This document shows, in pieces, positions 27,541-35,781 of a DNA stretch of 64,000 nucleotides. The stretch is from positions 2,232,001 through 2,296,000 of the forward strand of contig OZ220484.1 of the NCBI GenBank assembly GCA_965116165.1, read 5' to 3'. Every line of letters starts with the position of its first letter. Position 1 is the first letter of the stretch. The DNA comes from Azophilus sp965116165. GTDB taxonomy: Bacteria > Pseudomonadota > Gammaproteobacteria > Pseudomonadales > Azotimanducaceae. The notes beneath the pieces are model-generated. The model searched no databases. It had not been told where the DNA came from and was given only the letters and a program-made list of their open reading frames with translations. The position numbers were made by a program, and so were the translations under genes.

Positions 27541-28329
27541 ATGCAAACCGTGCTGCGGCGACCGATTGTCGCTGGAAATTGGAAAATGCACGGCTCCAGG
27601 GAGCGCGTGGCGCGATTCTGCGAACGGCTCAACCAGGCCTCTCCGGCGAACGATGTCGAGATAGTATTGTTTCCGCCGGTCGGCTACCTGGCGCACTGCG
27701 TCGAGGGTCTTGCGACCCGCCGGGTGCAATTGGGCGCGCAGGATTTGCACCCCGAGCCGGAGGGCGCCTACACCGGTGAAATCTCCGGCCAAATGATCAA
27801 GGATCTAGGTGGCCGGTGGGTTTTGGTTGGCCATTCCGAACGGCGGATCTGTCGTGGCGAGAGCGACGAGTTGGTGGCGAAGAAGTTTGCCGCCGCGCTG
27901 GAGGCGGGACTGCGGCCGATGCTTTGTGTGGGAGAATCCCTTGGCGAGCGGGATGCCGGCTTGGCGGAGGAGGTTGTGGGCCGGCAGCTCGATGCCGTGC
28001 TGAACAGAATAGGCGTGGCCGGCGTGAATCGCGGGGCTGTTGCCTATGAGCCGGTTTGGGCAATTGGAACGGGCCGGACGGCGACCGCCGACCAGGCGGA
28101 GCGCATGCATGGTTTTATACGCGCGGCGATCGGGCGGAAAAGCGGGGCGGTGGGCGCCTCGGTGCGCATTCTTTATGGGGGCAGCGTCACGCCGGATGGT
28201 GCGGCGGAACTGTTCCGTCAGAGCAATGTCGATGGCGGGCTGATTGGCGGCGCTTCGCTGGAGCCGGAAAGCTTTTTGCAAATAGTCGCCGCCGGGTCGC
28301 GGTCATCGGCGGCGAGCGATGGGAAATGA
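27541..28329 (+). CDS. tpiA: Triosephosphate isomerase
   Basis: A 262-residue glycolytic isomerase interconverting dihydroxyacetone phosphate and glyceraldehyde-3-phosphate. Catalytic residues are visible: Lys in VAGNWKMHG (~13), His in LVGHSERR (~97) and Glu in AYEPVWAIGTGRTAT (~169). The phosphate loops ILYGGSV and GLIGGASL are near the end. The gap before it (27369-27540) contains the TTATATACA-type sequence also seen before grpE. Its stop lies 1 base before the secG ATG used here. Confidence 0.97.
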   Translation: MQTVLRRPIVAGNWKMHGSRERVARFCERLNQASPANDVEIVLFPPVGYLAHCVEGLATRRVQLGAQDLHPEPEGAYTGEISGQMIKDLGGRWVLVGHSERRICRGESDELVAKKFAAALEAGLRPMLCVGESLGERDAGLAEEVVGRQLDAVLNRIGVAGVNRGAVAYEPVWAIGTGRTATADQAERMHGFIRAAIGRKSGAVGASVRILYGGSVTPDGAAELFRQSNVDGGLIGGASLEPESFLQIVAAGSRSSAASDGK

Positions 28330-28330
28330 C

Positions 28331-28678
28331 ATGGCCTTTGAGACGATATTGTTGATTTTACTGGTGCTTGATGCCGTCGCGTTGGGGGGCTTGGTGCTCC
28401 TGCAGCGGGGCAGGGGCGCCGATGTCGGGGCGGCCTTTGGGGCCGGCGCGGCGAATACGATGTTTGGCAGTGCCGGCAGCACCTCGTTTCTCACCAAGTT
28501 GACGGTTTGGCTTGCGATTGGTTTTTTCGTCATCGCGTTTGGGCTCGCCTACTTCGCCAAGGAACGCGCCGAGTCTCTGCAGGAACTGGGCGTGCCGATT
28601 GTTGAAGAGCCCTTGGATGCGCAGGAGCGGTTGACTCCTGATGAGGAAGGTGTAGATTCCGGCCTCCCCGATGTTTAG
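28331..28678 (+). CDS. secG: Preprotein translocase subunit SecG
   Basis: A 115-residue small membrane subunit of the SecYEG channel. Two hydrophobic segments flank the family loop: TM1 (TILLILLVLDAVALGGLVLL), then QRGRGADVGAAFGAG and NTMFGSAGSTSFLTKLT, then TM2 (WLAIGFFVIAFGLAYF). The C-terminal tail is acidic. ATG 28331 follows GGGAAATG; an ATG at 28319 overlapping the tpiA stop would add 4 residues. It follows tpiA and precedes tRNA-Leu, as in E. coli relatives. Confidence 0.95.
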   Translation: MAFETILLILLVLDAVALGGLVLLQRGRGADVGAAFGAGAANTMFGSAGSTSFLTKLTVWLAIGFFVIAFGLAYFAKERAESLQELGVPIVEEPLDAQERLTPDEEGVDSGLPDV

Positions 28679-28730
28679 CCATGCGATGCCAAGCCGTCGT
28701 ATATGCGCAACCCTACTGTTGTGACCGATA

Positions 28731-28817
28731 GCCGAAGTGGTGAAATTGGTAGACACGCTACCTTGAGGGGGTAGTGGGCGATAGCCCGTGCGAGTTCGAG
28801 TCTCGCCTTCGGCACCA
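28731..28817 (+). tRNA. tRNA-Leu (GAG)
   Basis: 87 nt with encoded CCA. Acceptor GCCGAAG pairs CTTCGGC. The anticodon stem CTACC/GGTAG encloses TTGAGGG, giving anticodon GAG. A long variable arm (GTGGGCGATAGCCCGT region) and T-loop GTTCGAGTC support a class II tRNA. Confidence 0.96.
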
Positions 28818-28903
28818 GGGGCACCCCGCGATTCATGCCCTCCACCGCCCGCGCTTTGCGGGAATATTTCGATTTGAACAGCAAAAATGCCGCGCCCAGA
28901 CGG

Positions 28904-28932
28904 TTGCGGGTTCGGTTGTGTGTGACTATAAT
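28904..28932 (+). promoter_or_regulatory. Sigma-70 promoter for initiator tRNA
   Basis: TTGCGG at 28904-28909, a 17-base spacer and TATAAT at 28927-28932. It is followed by CCCCTCCTC, about 17 bases before the mature tRNA. Confidence 0.75.
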
Positions 28933-28949
28933 CCCCTCCTCTGACCGGT

Positions 28950-29025
<76 letters not shown>

Positions 29026-29030
29026 ACGGA

Positions 29031-29062
29031 CTTTAAAAAGCCCCTTCAAGGGGCTTTTTAGT
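29031..29062 (+). terminator. Rho-independent terminator after tRNA-fMet
   Basis: AAAAAGCCCCTTCAAGGGGC followed by TTTTT. A 9-10 bp stem with a short TTCA loop and U-tract. Confidence 0.9.
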
Positions 29063-29092
29063 AGGTGTGCGCCCCAGTGGGTATTGGAGTGG

Positions 29093-29116
29093 AAATGGGC
29101 GTAAGCCCATTTTTTA
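29093..29116 (+). terminator. Second hairpin/U-tract in the rimP leader (possible attenuator)
   Basis: AAATGGGC, loop GTAA, then GCCCATTT followed by TTT, ending about 11 bases before the rimP GTG. It could terminate or attenuate transcription into rimP-nusA-infB. Confidence 0.6.
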
Positions 29117-29126
29117 TTGGTGCGCT

Positions 29127-29585
29127 GTGAACAATACGGAAAGACAAATTGAGGAACGCCTCAGGAAGACGGTGGAACGCTTCGGTTGCGAAATCTGGGG
29201 CGTTGAATTCTTTTCCACCGGCAGGCGATCGAAATTGAGGGTGTATATCGACAAATCGGAAGGGGTTACGATCGACGACTGCGAAACGGTGAGTCGCGAG
29301 ATCGGTGATGTGCTGGATGTGGAGGATATGTTCGGCGGCGGCTATACGCTGGAAGTATCCTCTCCGGGTCTCGACCGCATTCTGTTCAAAACCGAGCAAT
29401 TCGAGGCCAATATCGGTGCCGTGGTGGATGTGCGGCTCAACTTTCCCTTTGCGGGCAGAAAGCGTTTCGTTGGCCTGCTGGCGGATGTCGAGGATGCCCA
29501 GGCGCTGGTTCGGCTCGACAACACGGAGTATGTGTTGCCGCTTGAGAATGTGCGGCGGGCTCGGCTGGTGCCACAATTCGATTGA
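29127..29585 (+). CDS. rimP: Ribosome maturation factor RimP
   Basis: A 152-residue 30S-subunit assembly factor. Visible features are the N-terminal GCEIWGVEFFSTGRRSKLRV, YIDKSEGVTIDDCETVSREI, LDVEDMFGGGYTLEVSSPGL and DRILF motifs, and the C-terminal SH3-like domain (VDVRLNFPFAGRKRFVG). The only plausible start is GTG 29127, with a weak Shine-Dalgarno. It opens the rimP-nusA-infB-rbfA-truB-rpsO-pnp group. Confidence 0.95.
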   Translation: MNNTERQIEERLRKTVERFGCEIWGVEFFSTGRRSKLRVYIDKSEGVTIDDCETVSREIGDVLDVEDMFGGGYTLEVSSPGLDRILFKTEQFEANIGAVVDVRLNFPFAGRKRFVGLLADVEDAQALVRLDNTEYVLPLENVRRARLVPQFD

Positions 29586-29599
29586 GGAAACAAACGGAA

Positions 29600-31147
29600 A
29601 TGTCGAAGGAAATTCTGATGGTTGTCGACTCGGTGTCGCACGAAAAGGGCGTCGCCAAGGATGTTATTTTCGGTGCGATCGAGAGTGCGCTCGCGACAGC
29701 CACGAGGAAACGGTACGAGGAAGGTGCCGAGTTCCGGGTCAAGATCGACCGGGAGACCGGCGAGTACGAGACCTTCCGCGTTTGGACGGTCGTCGATTTG
29801 GAGGCCGAGGAGGAACCCAACCCGGCGGCCCAGATTGCGCCCGACGATGAACGGGCGGCGGATCTTGCCTTGGGCGAGTCCATTGAGAAGCGGGTCGAGT
29901 CCGTCGCATTCGGTCGTATCGCCGCCCAGACCGCCAAACAGGTCATCGTGCAGAAGGTGCGCGAGGCCGAGCGGGCGCAAGTGGTGGAGGAATACCTGCC
30001 CCGGCTCGGGGAATTGGTCGGCGGTACTGTCAAGCGGGTCGGCCGGGACAATGTCATCGTCGATCTCGGCAACAATGCCGAAGGGTTGTTGTTGCGTGAA
30101 CATCTTATTCCGAGGGAATCGTTTCGAGTGGGCGACCGCCTGCGCGCCCTGCTGTTCGATGTGCGTCCCGACAACCGGGGCCCGCAACTCATCCTGACCA
30201 GAACATCGTCGGAGATGTTGAAGGAGCTCTTCAAGATCGAGGTTCCCGAGGTTTCGGAGGACATCATCGAAATTCGCGGAGCGGCCCGCGACCCCGGTTC
30301 CCGGGCCAAGATTGCCGTAAAGACCAACGATGGACGGATCGATCCGGTCGGCGCCTGTGTCGGTATGCGCGGATCGAGGGTTCAGGCCGTCTCGGGCGAA
30401 CTGGCGGGGGAACGTATCGACATCGTGCTTTGGAACGAGAATCCGGCTCAGCTCGCGATCAACGCCATGGCCCCGGCGGAAGTCGCCTCCATCGTTGTCG
30501 ATGAAGACGCACACTCAATGGATATCGCCGTCGGTGAGGACAATCTGGCCCAGGCCATCGGGCGCGGTGGCCAGAACGTGCGTCTCGCAAGCGACCTCAG
30601 CGGCTGGACGTTGAACATCATGACGGAGCAGGAAGCGGCCGAGAAGCAGGAGGCGGAAGCCGGTCGATTCATGGAGGAATTCATGGAGGCGCTCGCCGTG
30701 GATGAAAATGTTGCCGCGGCCCTTGTTGAGGAAGGGTTCACCACGCTGGAGGAAATCGCCTACGTGCCGGTCGAAGAATTGATGGCCGTCGAGGGTTTCG
30801 ACGAAGAGATCGTGCAGGAACTGCGCAATCGCGCAAAAGACGCTCTGCTAACCAAGGCCATCGCCGGCGAGGAACTGCTTGGTGATCGGCAGCCCGCCGC
30901 GGACTTGCTCAATATGGAGGGCATGGAGCGGAAATTGGCGCTGCGTCTCGCAAGCCACGAGGTGGTTACGCGTGAGGACTTGGCGGAGTTGGCGATTCCT
31001 GATCTGCTCGACATTGTCGATGACATGAGCGAAGAGTGCGCGGCGGAACTGATCATGACCGCGCGCGCGCCCTGGTTCGAGGATTCGTCGGACGGAGAAG
31101 ACGAGGGCACCGCCAGCCGCAACGCCGCGGCGGGCGTTGGCGGATAG
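29600..31147 (+). CDS. nusA: Transcription termination/antitermination factor NusA
   Basis: A 515-residue RNA polymerase-binding factor. The N-terminal domain starts MSKEILMVVDSVSHEKGV. The S1 domain (~135-200) shows GGTVKRVGRDNVIVDLGNNA. KH1 (VPEVSEDIIEIRGAARDPG) and KH2 (EDNLAQAIGRGGQNVRLAS) follow. The C-terminal pair of helix-hairpin-helix acidic repeats (~370-505) is of the gammaproteobacterial type. The ATG follows GAGGAAACAAACGGAA. Confidence 0.97.
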   Translation: MSKEILMVVDSVSHEKGVAKDVIFGAIESALATATRKRYEEGAEFRVKIDRETGEYETFRVWTVVDLEAEEEPNPAAQIAPDDERAADLALGESIEKRVESVAFGRIAAQTAKQVIVQKVREAERAQVVEEYLPRLGELVGGTVKRVGRDNVIVDLGNNAEGLLLREHLIPRESFRVGDRLRALLFDVRPDNRGPQLILTRTSSEMLKELFKIEVPEVSEDIIEIRGAARDPGSRAKIAVKTNDGRIDPVGACVGMRGSRVQAVSGELAGERIDIVLWNENPAQLAINAMAPAEVASIVVDEDAHSMDIAVGEDNLAQAIGRGGQNVRLASDLSGWTLNIMTEQEAAEKQEAEAGRFMEEFMEALAVDENVAAALVEEGFTTLEEIAYVPVEELMAVEGFDEEIVQELRNRAKDALLTKAIAGEELLGDRQPAADLLNMEGMERKLALRLASHEVVTREDLAELAIPDLLDIVDDMSEECAAELIMTARAPWFEDSSDGEDEGTASRNAAAGVGG

Positions 31148-31185
31148 GTCCGCGAGCTTTGGAGGGCGTTGCCGGAGAAGATTGC

Positions 31186-33753
31186 ATGACGGATGTAACG
31201 GTAAGACAACTCGCTGAATCGGTGGGGGCGCCGGTTGATCGCCTGCTGAGGCAGATGGCCGACGCCGGCTTGCCGCATACTGGCGATGGCGAACCCGTTA
31301 CCGAGGATCAGAAGCAGAAACTGCTGGTTTACCTGAAGCAGAGCCACGGCTCGTCGATCTCGGCCCCTGGAAAGATCACTTTCAAGAAAAAGTCGGTCGG
31401 TACCTTGAGAACTGGCCAGGGCCGCGCCGGACGCAATGTCACCGTCGAGGTTCGGCGCAAGCGCACCTACGTTAAGCGTCGGGAGCCCGTGGTGGCGGAG
31501 CCCGAGGTGTCCGAGGCGCGGCAGCCTTCCCAAGCCGAAGAGGAAGCCCGCCGCATCCACGAGGAAGAGTTTGCCCGCAAAGCGGCCGAGCAGGAATCGC
31601 GTCGGGCCGAGGAGGCGCGGCTTGAAGCGGAACGCAAGGCCGTCGAGGAAAAAGCCGCACAGGAAGCCGCACAGGAAGCCGCACAGGAAAAGGCGGCGAG
31701 AGAAGCCGCGGAAAAGCAGGCCGCTCAGGAAGTGCGGGCCGCCGAGCCGCAGGAAGATACGGCGGCCAAGGTCGCTGCCGCGGCGGCGGAAGCCCAGGCT
31801 CGGGCGCAGGCCAGCGAAAAAGCGGGCAAGCGGGCCAAGGGCAAGGACCGGGAGCGTCCGGGACGTGGCGGCTTCGGCGATGGTCGCCAGACGCGGCGCG
31901 AACTGTCGCTTAAATCGGAACGTCGCGTTCGCCGCCGACACCGTCCGACACCGGTGCGCGTCGAACAGCAGGGCGGGGAATTCAAGCCCACCGAATTTAT
32001 TGCCAGGGAGGTGGAAGTTCCGGCGGCGATTGCCGTTGGCGAACTGGCCCAGCGCATGTCCGTGAAGGCCGGCGAAGTCATCAAGACGCTGATGGGTCTG
32101 GGCGTCATGGCGACGATCAATCAAATGATCGACCAGGATGTGGCGGCCCTGGTCGTCGAGGAAATGGGCCACAAGGCTAAGCTCATCCACGAAGATGCGA
32201 TGGAGCAGGCCCTGGAACAGTCGCTCAAGATCGAGGGCGAAGGAGAACCCCGGGCTCCGGTGGTTACCGTGATGGGCCATGTCGACCACGGCAAGACCTC
32301 GCTGTTGGACTTCATACGCAATACACGGGTGGTCAGCGGCGAAGCGGGCGGCATTACGCAACACATAGGCGCCTATGCGGTCGACACCCGGCATGGCCGA
32401 ATAACCTTTATCGACACACCAGGCCACGCGGCGTTTACGGCAATGCGCGCCCGGGGCGCAATGGTCACGGATATAGTGGTTCTCGTGGTTGCCGCGGACG
32501 ATGGCGTCATGCCGCAGACCGAGGAAGCCATTCAGCATGCCAGGGCGGCGGGGGTACCGGTGGTTGTGGCCGTCAACAAGATGGACCTGCCGGGCGCGGA
32601 TCCGGAAAAGGTTTCCAAGGAGCTCGCCGCCAAGGGCGTTGCTCCCGACGACTGGGGCGGCGACACCCAGTTTGTGCGGGTCTCGGCAATAACCGGCGAG
32701 GGCATCGACGACCTGCTTGAAGCCATTCTGTTACAAGCCGAACTACTTGAACTCAAGGCCGTTTCCGATGCGCCGGCGCGGGGCGTGGTGGTCGAATCCC
32801 GGCTCGACCGTGGCCGCGGCCCGGTGTCCACCGTGCTCGTGCAGAATGGCTCCCTCAGGCAGGGGGACATCATCATTGCCGGCGAGTACCACGGGCGTGT
32901 GCGGGCCATGTTGGATGATCGGGGTGGGCAAACCCGGCAGGCGGGCCCCTCGCAGCCGGTCGAAGTACTCGGCCTAAGCGGCAACCCCGGTGCCGGAGAC
33001 AGTTTTTCCGTGGTTACCGACGAACGTTCCGCCCGCGACCTCGTGGAATTCAGACGCGAAAAGTCACAGGAGCAGCGTCAAGCCATGCAACAGGCCGCCA
33101 AGCTGGACAATCTGTTCGCCGGCCTGGGCGAGAGCGAAAAGCGCGTGCTCAAGCTAGTGGTCAAGGCCGATGTTCGGGGCAGTTTGGAGGCGATTGTTCA
33201 ATCGCTTGCGGAACTCGGCAATGAGGAGGTGAGCGTTACCGTGCTTGGTTCCGGTGTCGGCGCGGTGACGGAAAGCGACGTCAACATGGCGCTGACTTAT
33301 GGCGCGGTGGTTTTCGGCTTTAACGTGCGCGCCGACAACGCCGCAAAAGCCGTGGTGGAGCGGGAAGGTCTCGATGTTCGCTACTACAGCGTCATCTACG
33401 AAATGATCGACGATGTGAAACAGGTTTTGAGCGGCATGCTGGCACCGGAAACCCGCGAGCAAATTCTGGGTATCGCGGAAGTTCGCGAAGTGTTCCGTTC
33501 GCCGCGCTTCGGCCAGATAGCCGGTTGCATGGTGATTGAGGGCGTCGTCTACAGGAGCCGGCCAATCCGGGTGTTGCGCGACAATGTGGTGATCTACGAG
33601 GGCGAGCTGGAATCCTTGCGACGTTTCAAGGACAACGTTCAGGAAGTGCGCAACGGCACCGAATGCGGCATTGGTGTGCGTAATTACAACGATGTGCGGG
33701 CGGGCGATCTCATTGAGGTTTTTGAATCTCGGGAGGTGGCGCGAGCGCTGTGA
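31186..33753 (+). CDS. infB: Translation initiation factor IF-2
   Basis: An 855-residue GTPase bringing fMet-tRNA to the 30S subunit. The N-terminal IF2N domain (TVRQLAESVGAPVDRLLRQM) is followed by a charged Ala/Glu/Lys/Arg-rich linker. This contains three exact tandem copies of a 12-base unit coding AAQE at ~31657-31692. A second IF2N domain lies at ~275-330. The GTPase motifs are GHVDHGKTS (~364), DTPGHAAF and NKMD (~463), followed by domains II-IV ending VRAGDLIEVFES. Its stop overlaps the rbfA GTG. Confidence 0.97.
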   Translation: MTDVTVRQLAESVGAPVDRLLRQMADAGLPHTGDGEPVTEDQKQKLLVYLKQSHGSSISAPGKITFKKKSVGTLRTGQGRAGRNVTVEVRRKRTYVKRREPVVAEPEVSEARQPSQAEEEARRIHEEEFARKAAEQESRRAEEARLEAERKAVEEKAAQEAAQEAAQEKAAREAAEKQAAQEVRAAEPQEDTAAKVAAAAAEAQARAQASEKAGKRAKGKDRERPGRGGFGDGRQTRRELSLKSERRVRRRHRPTPVRVEQQGGEFKPTEFIAREVEVPAAIAVGELAQRMSVKAGEVIKTLMGLGVMATINQMIDQDVAALVVEEMGHKAKLIHEDAMEQALEQSLKIEGEGEPRAPVVTVMGHVDHGKTSLLDFIRNTRVVSGEAGGITQHIGAYAVDTRHGRITFIDTPGHAAFTAMRARGAMVTDIVVLVVAADDGVMPQTEEAIQHARAAGVPVVVAVNKMDLPGADPEKVSKELAAKGVAPDDWGGDTQFVRVSAITGEGIDDLLEAILLQAELLELKAVSDAPARGVVVESRLDRGRGPVSTVLVQNGSLRQGDIIIAGEYHGRVRAMLDDRGGQTRQAGPSQPVEVLGLSGNPGAGDSFSVVTDERSARDLVEFRREKSQEQRQAMQQAAKLDNLFAGLGESEKRVLKLVVKADVRGSLEAIVQSLAELGNEEVSVTVLGSGVGAVTESDVNMALTYGAVVFGFNVRADNAAKAVVEREGLDVRYYSVIYEMIDDVKQVLSGMLAPETREQILGIAEVREVFRSPRFGQIAGCMVIEGVVYRSRPIRVLRDNVVIYEGELESLRRFKDNVQEVRNGTECGIGVRNYNDVRAGDLIEVFESREVARAL

Positions 33754-34154
33754 GGCGCGCGGCCGGTTGCACACGGATGCGGGATTTCGAACGCCATGCG
33801 CGGATTGCCGACTTTGTACGGGACCAATTGGCTCTCATCATGCAACGACGCCTGCGCGACCCACGTTTGCGATCCGTTAACGTCAACGAAGTCCGGATCG
33901 GCAGAGATCTATCAATCGCGGATGTCTACGTGACGTCGCTGGATGCTTTGGAACCCGCGGGGCGGGCCGAACTCGTCGAGGTGCTTAATCTGGCATCCGG
34001 TTTTTTCCGTTCGGAATTGGCCCGGCGACTTTCGATGCGCAAGATACCCAAGCCTCGGTTTCACTACGATGCTTCAGTGGAACAGGGTCCGCGGCTTGAA
34101 AGGCTCATCGCGGAGGCGGTGGCCTCCGACCGGGGGGCGCGAGGTCGTGGGTAG
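33750..34154 (+). CDS. rbfA: 30S ribosome-binding factor RbfA
   Basis: A KH-type protein (134 residues from GTG 33750) for late 16S 5'-domain maturation. Key segments are RIADFVRDQLALIMQRRLRD, the ADVYVTSL strand, and the C-terminal RKIPKPRFHYDASVEQGPRL containing the P-x-L/F-x-F-x-x-D motif. GTG 33750 overlaps the infB TGA and has GGAGG upstream. ATG 33777 aligns better with typical RbfA N termini, so the start is uncertain by 9 residues. Confidence 0.93.
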   Translation: MRRAAGCTRMRDFERHARIADFVRDQLALIMQRRLRDPRLRSVNVNEVRIGRDLSIADVYVTSLDALEPAGRAELVEVLNLASGFFRSELARRLSMRKIPKPRFHYDASVEQGPRLERLIAEAVASDRGARGRG

Positions 34155-35061
34155 CCGCCGGGGTCGTGTTGTCGATGGCATGCTGGTTGTGGACAAGCCC
34201 GGGGGCATGAGTTCGAATGATGCCGTGCAGAAAGCCAAGCGACTGTTCGCCGCGCGCAAGGTCGGGCACACGGGAAGCCTCGATCCCCTGGCCACCGGCG
34301 TTCTGCCCCTGTGTTTTGGCGAGGCAACCAAGTTTTCGCAATATCTGTTGGCCGCGGACAAGCGTTACCGGGCGCACATCAGGCTCGGGGTGGCCACGGA
34401 TACCGGCGATGCCGACGGCAAAACCGTTGCCGAGCGCCCGGCCGAGGGAATTGGCCCCGAGGACATCGAAAGGGCGCTCCAGTGTTTTCGCGGCGAGATC
34501 ATGCAGGCGCCGCCCATGTTCTCGGCGGTCAAGCACCGGGGCCAGCCGCTGTATAAATTGGCGAGGCAAGGCATTGAAATCGAACGGGAAGCCCGAGCGG
34601 TCACCATCTATTCAAACGAGTTGATCGCCTTTGAGCACGACGAATTTGAACTGGAAACCCACTGCAGCAAGGGAACCTACGTTCGCGCCATTGCCGGGGA
34701 GATAGGCGAGTTGCTCGGTTGCGGCGCCCATGTTACGGCGTTGCGGCGTACAAGGGCGGGGCCATACGACGAATCCGATTTGGTGACCTTCGATAAATTG
34801 GAGGGTGCGCGGGAACAGGGTTCCCTGGATCCGTTTCTGCAGCCGGTTTGGAGCGCCGTTCGGGAATGGCCGGAAGTGTTGTTGAATAGGGATCTGGCGT
34901 ACTATTTGCGCCATGGGCAACCGGTCATCGTTCCGCACTCGCCGACCGATGGTTGGGTGCGGCTAGTGGAATCGTCCGGCGCCGACCGTCGATTTCTCGG
35001 CGTTGGCGAGGTGCTCGACGACGGTCGCATTGCTCCGCGGCGATTGTTAACCGGATCTTGA
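34147..35061 (+). CDS. truB: tRNA pseudouridine-55 synthase TruB
   Basis: A 304-residue enzyme isomerising U55 in the T-loop of tRNAs. The N-terminal RRGRVVDGMLVVDKPGGMSS is typical. The catalytic aspartate lies in KVGHTGSLDPLATGVLPLCF (~residue 42). The KYRAHIRLG-like block reads KRYRAHIRLGVATDTGDADG, and QAPPMFSAVKHRGQPLYKLA follows. GTG 34147, overlapping the rbfA stop, gives the family N terminus. The C-terminal PUA-like part is present. Confidence 0.95.
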   Translation: MGSRRGRVVDGMLVVDKPGGMSSNDAVQKAKRLFAARKVGHTGSLDPLATGVLPLCFGEATKFSQYLLAADKRYRAHIRLGVATDTGDADGKTVAERPAEGIGPEDIERALQCFRGEIMQAPPMFSAVKHRGQPLYKLARQGIEIEREARAVTIYSNELIAFEHDEFELETHCSKGTYVRAIAGEIGELLGCGAHVTALRRTRAGPYDESDLVTFDKLEGAREQGSLDPFLQPVWSAVREWPEVLLNRDLAYYLRHGQPVIVPHSPTDGWVRLVESSGADRRFLGVGEVLDDGRIAPRRLLTGS

Positions 35062-35105
35062 GCGAGCGGGAAACAATGCCCGACATATATAAGTCCCCAA
35101 AAGAG

Positions 35106-35212
35106 CTAGGGAAGGTCTGAACAATTCGATGGAGCAGCATCTATCTACTCGTAACTTATTGATTTTATTAACTCGGATCCCGAGACTACAGGATTAATCA
35201 GGGGTTTCCTAG
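35106..35212 (+). repeat. MITE-1 copy E with exact CTAG target duplication
   Basis: A 99-bp element at 35110-35208 flanked on both sides by CTAG (35106-35109 and 35209-35212). It begins GGAAGGTCTGAACAATTCG and ends AATCAGGGGTTTC. It lies in the truB-rpsO gap. Confidence 0.95.
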
Positions 35213-35265
35213 TGTGCTGTCCGGCAAATTCGCTATAAAATAGTCACCGGCCTATAAAAAATAAT

Positions 35266-35294
35266 TTGATTTAAAATCAATAATATACGATACA
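35266..35294 (+). promoter_or_regulatory. Promoter-like AT-rich segment before rpsO
   Basis: TTGATT at 35266-35271 and GATACA at 35289-35294, 17 bases apart, within an AT-rich patch (35225-35300) that contrasts with the GC-rich surroundings. It may drive rpsO-pnp. No other feature is evident in 35213-35430. Confidence 0.35.
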
Positions 35295-35430
35295 TTACAC
35301 AGGACACACAGGTCGAACAGTATGCGCATTTCCGCGACAGGACACTAGGCAGTGATGCACACATGCGAGTCAACTGGAAGTACGCCTGGTTGGCCCGCAA
35401 TTTTTCAATGAGGCGTATTCGGAGATCATT

Positions 35431-35700
35431 ATGGCCCTATCGGCTGAAACGAAGACGGAAATTGTCAGGGACTATCGGATCCAGGAGGGGGACACCGGCT
35501 CTCCCGAGGTGCAGGTTGCACTCCTGACCCATAACATCAATGCATTGCAGGTTCATTTTCGTGCGCACAAAAAAGACCACCATTCGAGGCGCGGCCTGAT
35601 ACGCATGGTGAACCGGCGCCGCAAATTGTTGGATTACCTGAAGGAAAAAGACATCTCGCGCTATCAGGCATTGATCAAACGCCTCGAATTGAGAAGGTAG
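35431..35700 (+). CDS. rpsO: 30S ribosomal protein S15
   Basis: An 89-residue primary 16S-binding protein. The whole family pattern is present: YRIQEGDTGSPEVQVALLT, the NINALQVHFRAHKKDHHSRR block, GLIRMVNRRRKLLDYLK and ending LIKRLELRR. In E. coli S15 represses its own mRNA; I did not identify the pseudoknot here. It is followed after 81 bases by pnp, the conserved pairing. Confidence 0.98.
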   Translation: MALSAETKTEIVRDYRIQEGDTGSPEVQVALLTHNINALQVHFRAHKKDHHSRRGLIRMVNRRRKLLDYLKEKDISRYQALIKRLELRR

Positions 35701-35781
35701 CCGGGCTGACGATATCGAATACCAGCTCGCATTCCGATGCGGCATTCATGGGCGCGGAGCGCTCGAAGCAAGGAGATAATA

